From Sandaracinus amylolyticus (GTDB taxonomy: Bacteria > Myxococcota_A > Polyangia > Polyangiales > Sandaracinaceae), in assembly GCF_000737325.1 (NCBI RefSeq), contig NZ_CP011125.1:7378001-7442000 (forward strand): a DNA stretch of 64,000 nt, written 5' to 3'. Shown in pieces: positions 62,602 through 64,000 of this stretch. The notes below the pieces were generated by a model. That model did not search any database. It was given only the letters and a program-made list of their open reading frames with translations, and was not told where the DNA came from. The translations under genes and the position numbers were made by a program. Every line of letters begins with the position of its first letter. The stretch's first letter is position 1.

Positions 62602-63990
62602 ATGTCCAATCGTCATCGCCAGCTGCCCTGGAGAGAGAGACCCATGCTCGAGCTCGCACGGCTGTCGTGGCCGATCGCGATCTCGATGCTCTCGTTCGGT
62701 GTGATGACGCTGGTCGACACGCTCTTCGTCGGCCGGCTCGGTCCTTCGGCGCTCGCGGGCGTCGGGCTCGCAGGGACCGCGACGTTCGCGCTGCTGTGCT
62801 TCCCGATGGGCCTGCTGCGCGGCGTGAAAGTGCTCGTGTCGCAGTCGGTCGGCGCCGATCGACGCAGCGAGCTGGGCGCGCACCTCGGCGCCGGGCTCGC
62901 GCTCGCGATCGCGCTCGGGATCGCGACGCTCGTGCTCGGACAAGGGCTCGCGCAGCTCTTGCCGCACCTCGCCGCGTCGACCGCCGCGGGCGAGAACGCG
63001 CGCACGTACCTCGCGATCCGCGTGCTCGGCGCGCCGTTCGTGCTCGCGTTCGTCGCGCTGCGCGAGTTCCGCTACGGCGACGGCGACACGCGCTCGCCGA
63101 TGGTCGCCGCGCTGGTCGGCAACGCCGCGAACATCGCGCTCAACTGGCTCATGGTGATCCAGCTGGGCTGGGGCGTGCGGGGCAGCGCGTGGGCCACGGT
63201 GATCGGTCACGGCGTCGAGCTCGGGGTCGTGATCGCGGCGCAGTCGCGCGACGGCTTCCCCATCTCGATCACGCGCGCACGTCACGCGCTCGCGCTGTGG
63301 CGCATCGGCGTGCCGACCGGGCTGCAGTTCCTGCTCGAGATGGGCAGCTTCGCGCTGCTGACGACGATCGTGTCGCTGCTCGGCGAGGTGCAGATGGCCG
63401 CGCACCAGATCGCGCTGCAGGTGATCCACTTCTCGTTCCTTCCGACGATCGCGCTCGGGGAAGCGGGCTCGGTGCTCGCCGGGCAAGCCGTCGGGGCGAA
63501 CGAGGACGGGCTCGTGAAGCGCATCGCGCACGTCGGGCTCGTCGGCGCGGCGCTCTACACCGGCGCGTGCACGCTGATCTTCACGCTGCTCGGGGTGCCG
63601 ATCATCGCGTGCTTCACCGACGACGTCGCGCTCGCGACGACCGCGCTCGGTCTGCTGCGCGTCGCTGCGTTCTTCCAGATCGCAGACGGCGCGGTGGTGG
63701 TCGCGCGCGGCGTGCTGCGCGGCGCGGGCGACGTGCGCGTGCCCGCGATGCTCGGCATCTGCACCGCGTGGCTCTGCACGCCGCCGCTCGCGTGGTTCCT
63801 CGGGCGCGAGCTCGGGCTCGGCGCGTTCGGCGGGTGGATCGGGCTCTGCACCGAGATCCTCGTGCTCGCGGTGCTCTGCTGGATCCGCGTGGAGAGCGGC
63901 GCGTGGAAGCCCCTGGCGGTCGAGTCGCGCGCGCGGCTCGAGCGCGAGGCGAAGGACGCGCCGTCGAGCGAGCCTGCGCTCGCGGCGTGA
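62602..63990 (+). CDS. MATE-family multidrug/sodium efflux transporter
   Basis: 462 residues with about twelve hydrophobic helices in two halves of similar pattern, as in MATE exporters: LARLSWPIAISMLSFGVMTL and VDTLFVGRLGPSALAG in the first bundle, and WRIGVPTGLQFLLEMGSFAL, VQMAAHQIALQVIHFSFLP and VLAGQAVGANE in the second. Family members exchange Na+ or H+ for cationic drugs or metabolites. Short hydrophilic tail. No regulator is adjacent. Confidence 0.92.
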   Translation: MSNRHRQLPWRERPMLELARLSWPIAISMLSFGVMTLVDTLFVGRLGPSALAGVGLAGTATFALLCFPMGLLRGVKVLVSQSVGADRRSELGAHLGAGLALAIALGIATLVLGQGLAQLLPHLAASTAAGENARTYLAIRVLGAPFVLAFVALREFRYGDGDTRSPMVAALVGNAANIALNWLMVIQLGWGVRGSAWATVIGHGVELGVVIAAQSRDGFPISITRARHALALWRIGVPTGLQFLLEMGSFALLTTIVSLLGEVQMAAHQIALQVIHFSFLPTIALGEAGSVLAGQAVGANEDGLVKRIAHVGLVGAALYTGACTLIFTLLGVPIIACFTDDVALATTALGLLRVAAFFQIADGAVVVARGVLRGAGDVRVPAMLGICTAWLCTPPLAWFLGRELGLGAFGGWIGLCTEILVLAVLCWIRVESGAWKPLAVESRARLEREAKDAPSSEPALAA

Positions 63991-64000
63991 ATCGATCAGT

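Overview
The window is about 70% GC and almost completely filled with genes. Gene content points to a large-genome myxobacterium (Myxococcota, probably Polyangiales and perhaps Sandaracinus-like). The signs are many lipoproteins with Asp/Ala/Gly-rich linkers after the lipobox, a membrane-tethered Ser/Thr kinase, RCC1-repeat and lamin-tail-like lipoproteins, TPR fusions, and an NtrC-type regulator with its kinase. This placement is inference from gene content; there is no rRNA or marker tree here. No tRNA, rRNA, CRISPR array, prophage or insertion sequence was recognised.

Region by region. 0-5.3 kb: three tandem paralogous von Willebrand A lipoproteins downstream of an App1-like HAD phosphatase, all on the minus strand. 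5.3-7.3 kb: two repeat-rich intergenic stretches flanking a nucleoside phosphorylase. 7.3-11.3 kb: a MerR-TPR regulator coupled to a small protein, a flavin-dependent halogenase-like protein and a metallophosphoesterase. 11.4-18.0 kb: a CNNM/CorC-type membrane protein, then a chaperone block (adaptor-like protein, DnaK, J-domain/TPR protein). 18.1-22.8 kb: arginine biosynthesis (argF, argD, argB) interrupted by a cytochrome c lipoprotein and msrA. 22.8-29.5 kb: a double-hotdog thioesterase, a two-component pair with an NtrC-type regulator, a second metallophosphoesterase and a second hotdog protein. 30-33.2 kb: hslVU divergent from xerC. 33.2-35.9 kb: cupin, esterase, HxlR regulator, Nudix hydrolase and carboxymuconolactone-decarboxylase-like protein; the last three appear linked by shared 17-bp operators. 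35.9-41.5 kb: membrane Ser/Thr kinase, trmFO and dprA. 41.7-48.5 kb: FKBP prolyl isomerase, cardiolipin synthase-like PLD protein, methyltransferase and a YgiQ-type radical SAM protein. 48.6-58.0 kb: C2-domain lipoprotein, TPR proteins, a RimK-RCK_C fusion, a zinc-ribbon TPR membrane protein, an RCC1 lipoprotein and a DsbA-fold isomerase. 58.1-64 kb: two paralogous lamin-tail-like lipoproteins, a CxxCxxCC protein and a MATE exporter.

Translational coupling through overlapping stop/start codons is frequent (ATGA at vWA1/vWA2, at the MerR-TPR pair, histidine kinase/regulator, hslV/hslU, cupin/esterase and trmFO/small membrane protein; TAGTG at the CNNM/methyltransferase-like pair). It is useful for choosing starts in this GC-rich sequence, where long shadow reading frames run antisense to nearly every gene.

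The most unusual content is outside the genes. Nearly every intergenic stretch above 300 bp carries its own repeat family: 94 bp, about 43 bp, 51 bp, 95 bp and 41 bp tandem units, plus shorter 14-bp and 6-bp arrays. There is also a roughly 180-bp imperfect palindrome directly upstream of argB, a 69-bp palindromic element between two convergent genes, and a tandem triple operator upstream of the carboxymuconolactone-decarboxylase-like gene.
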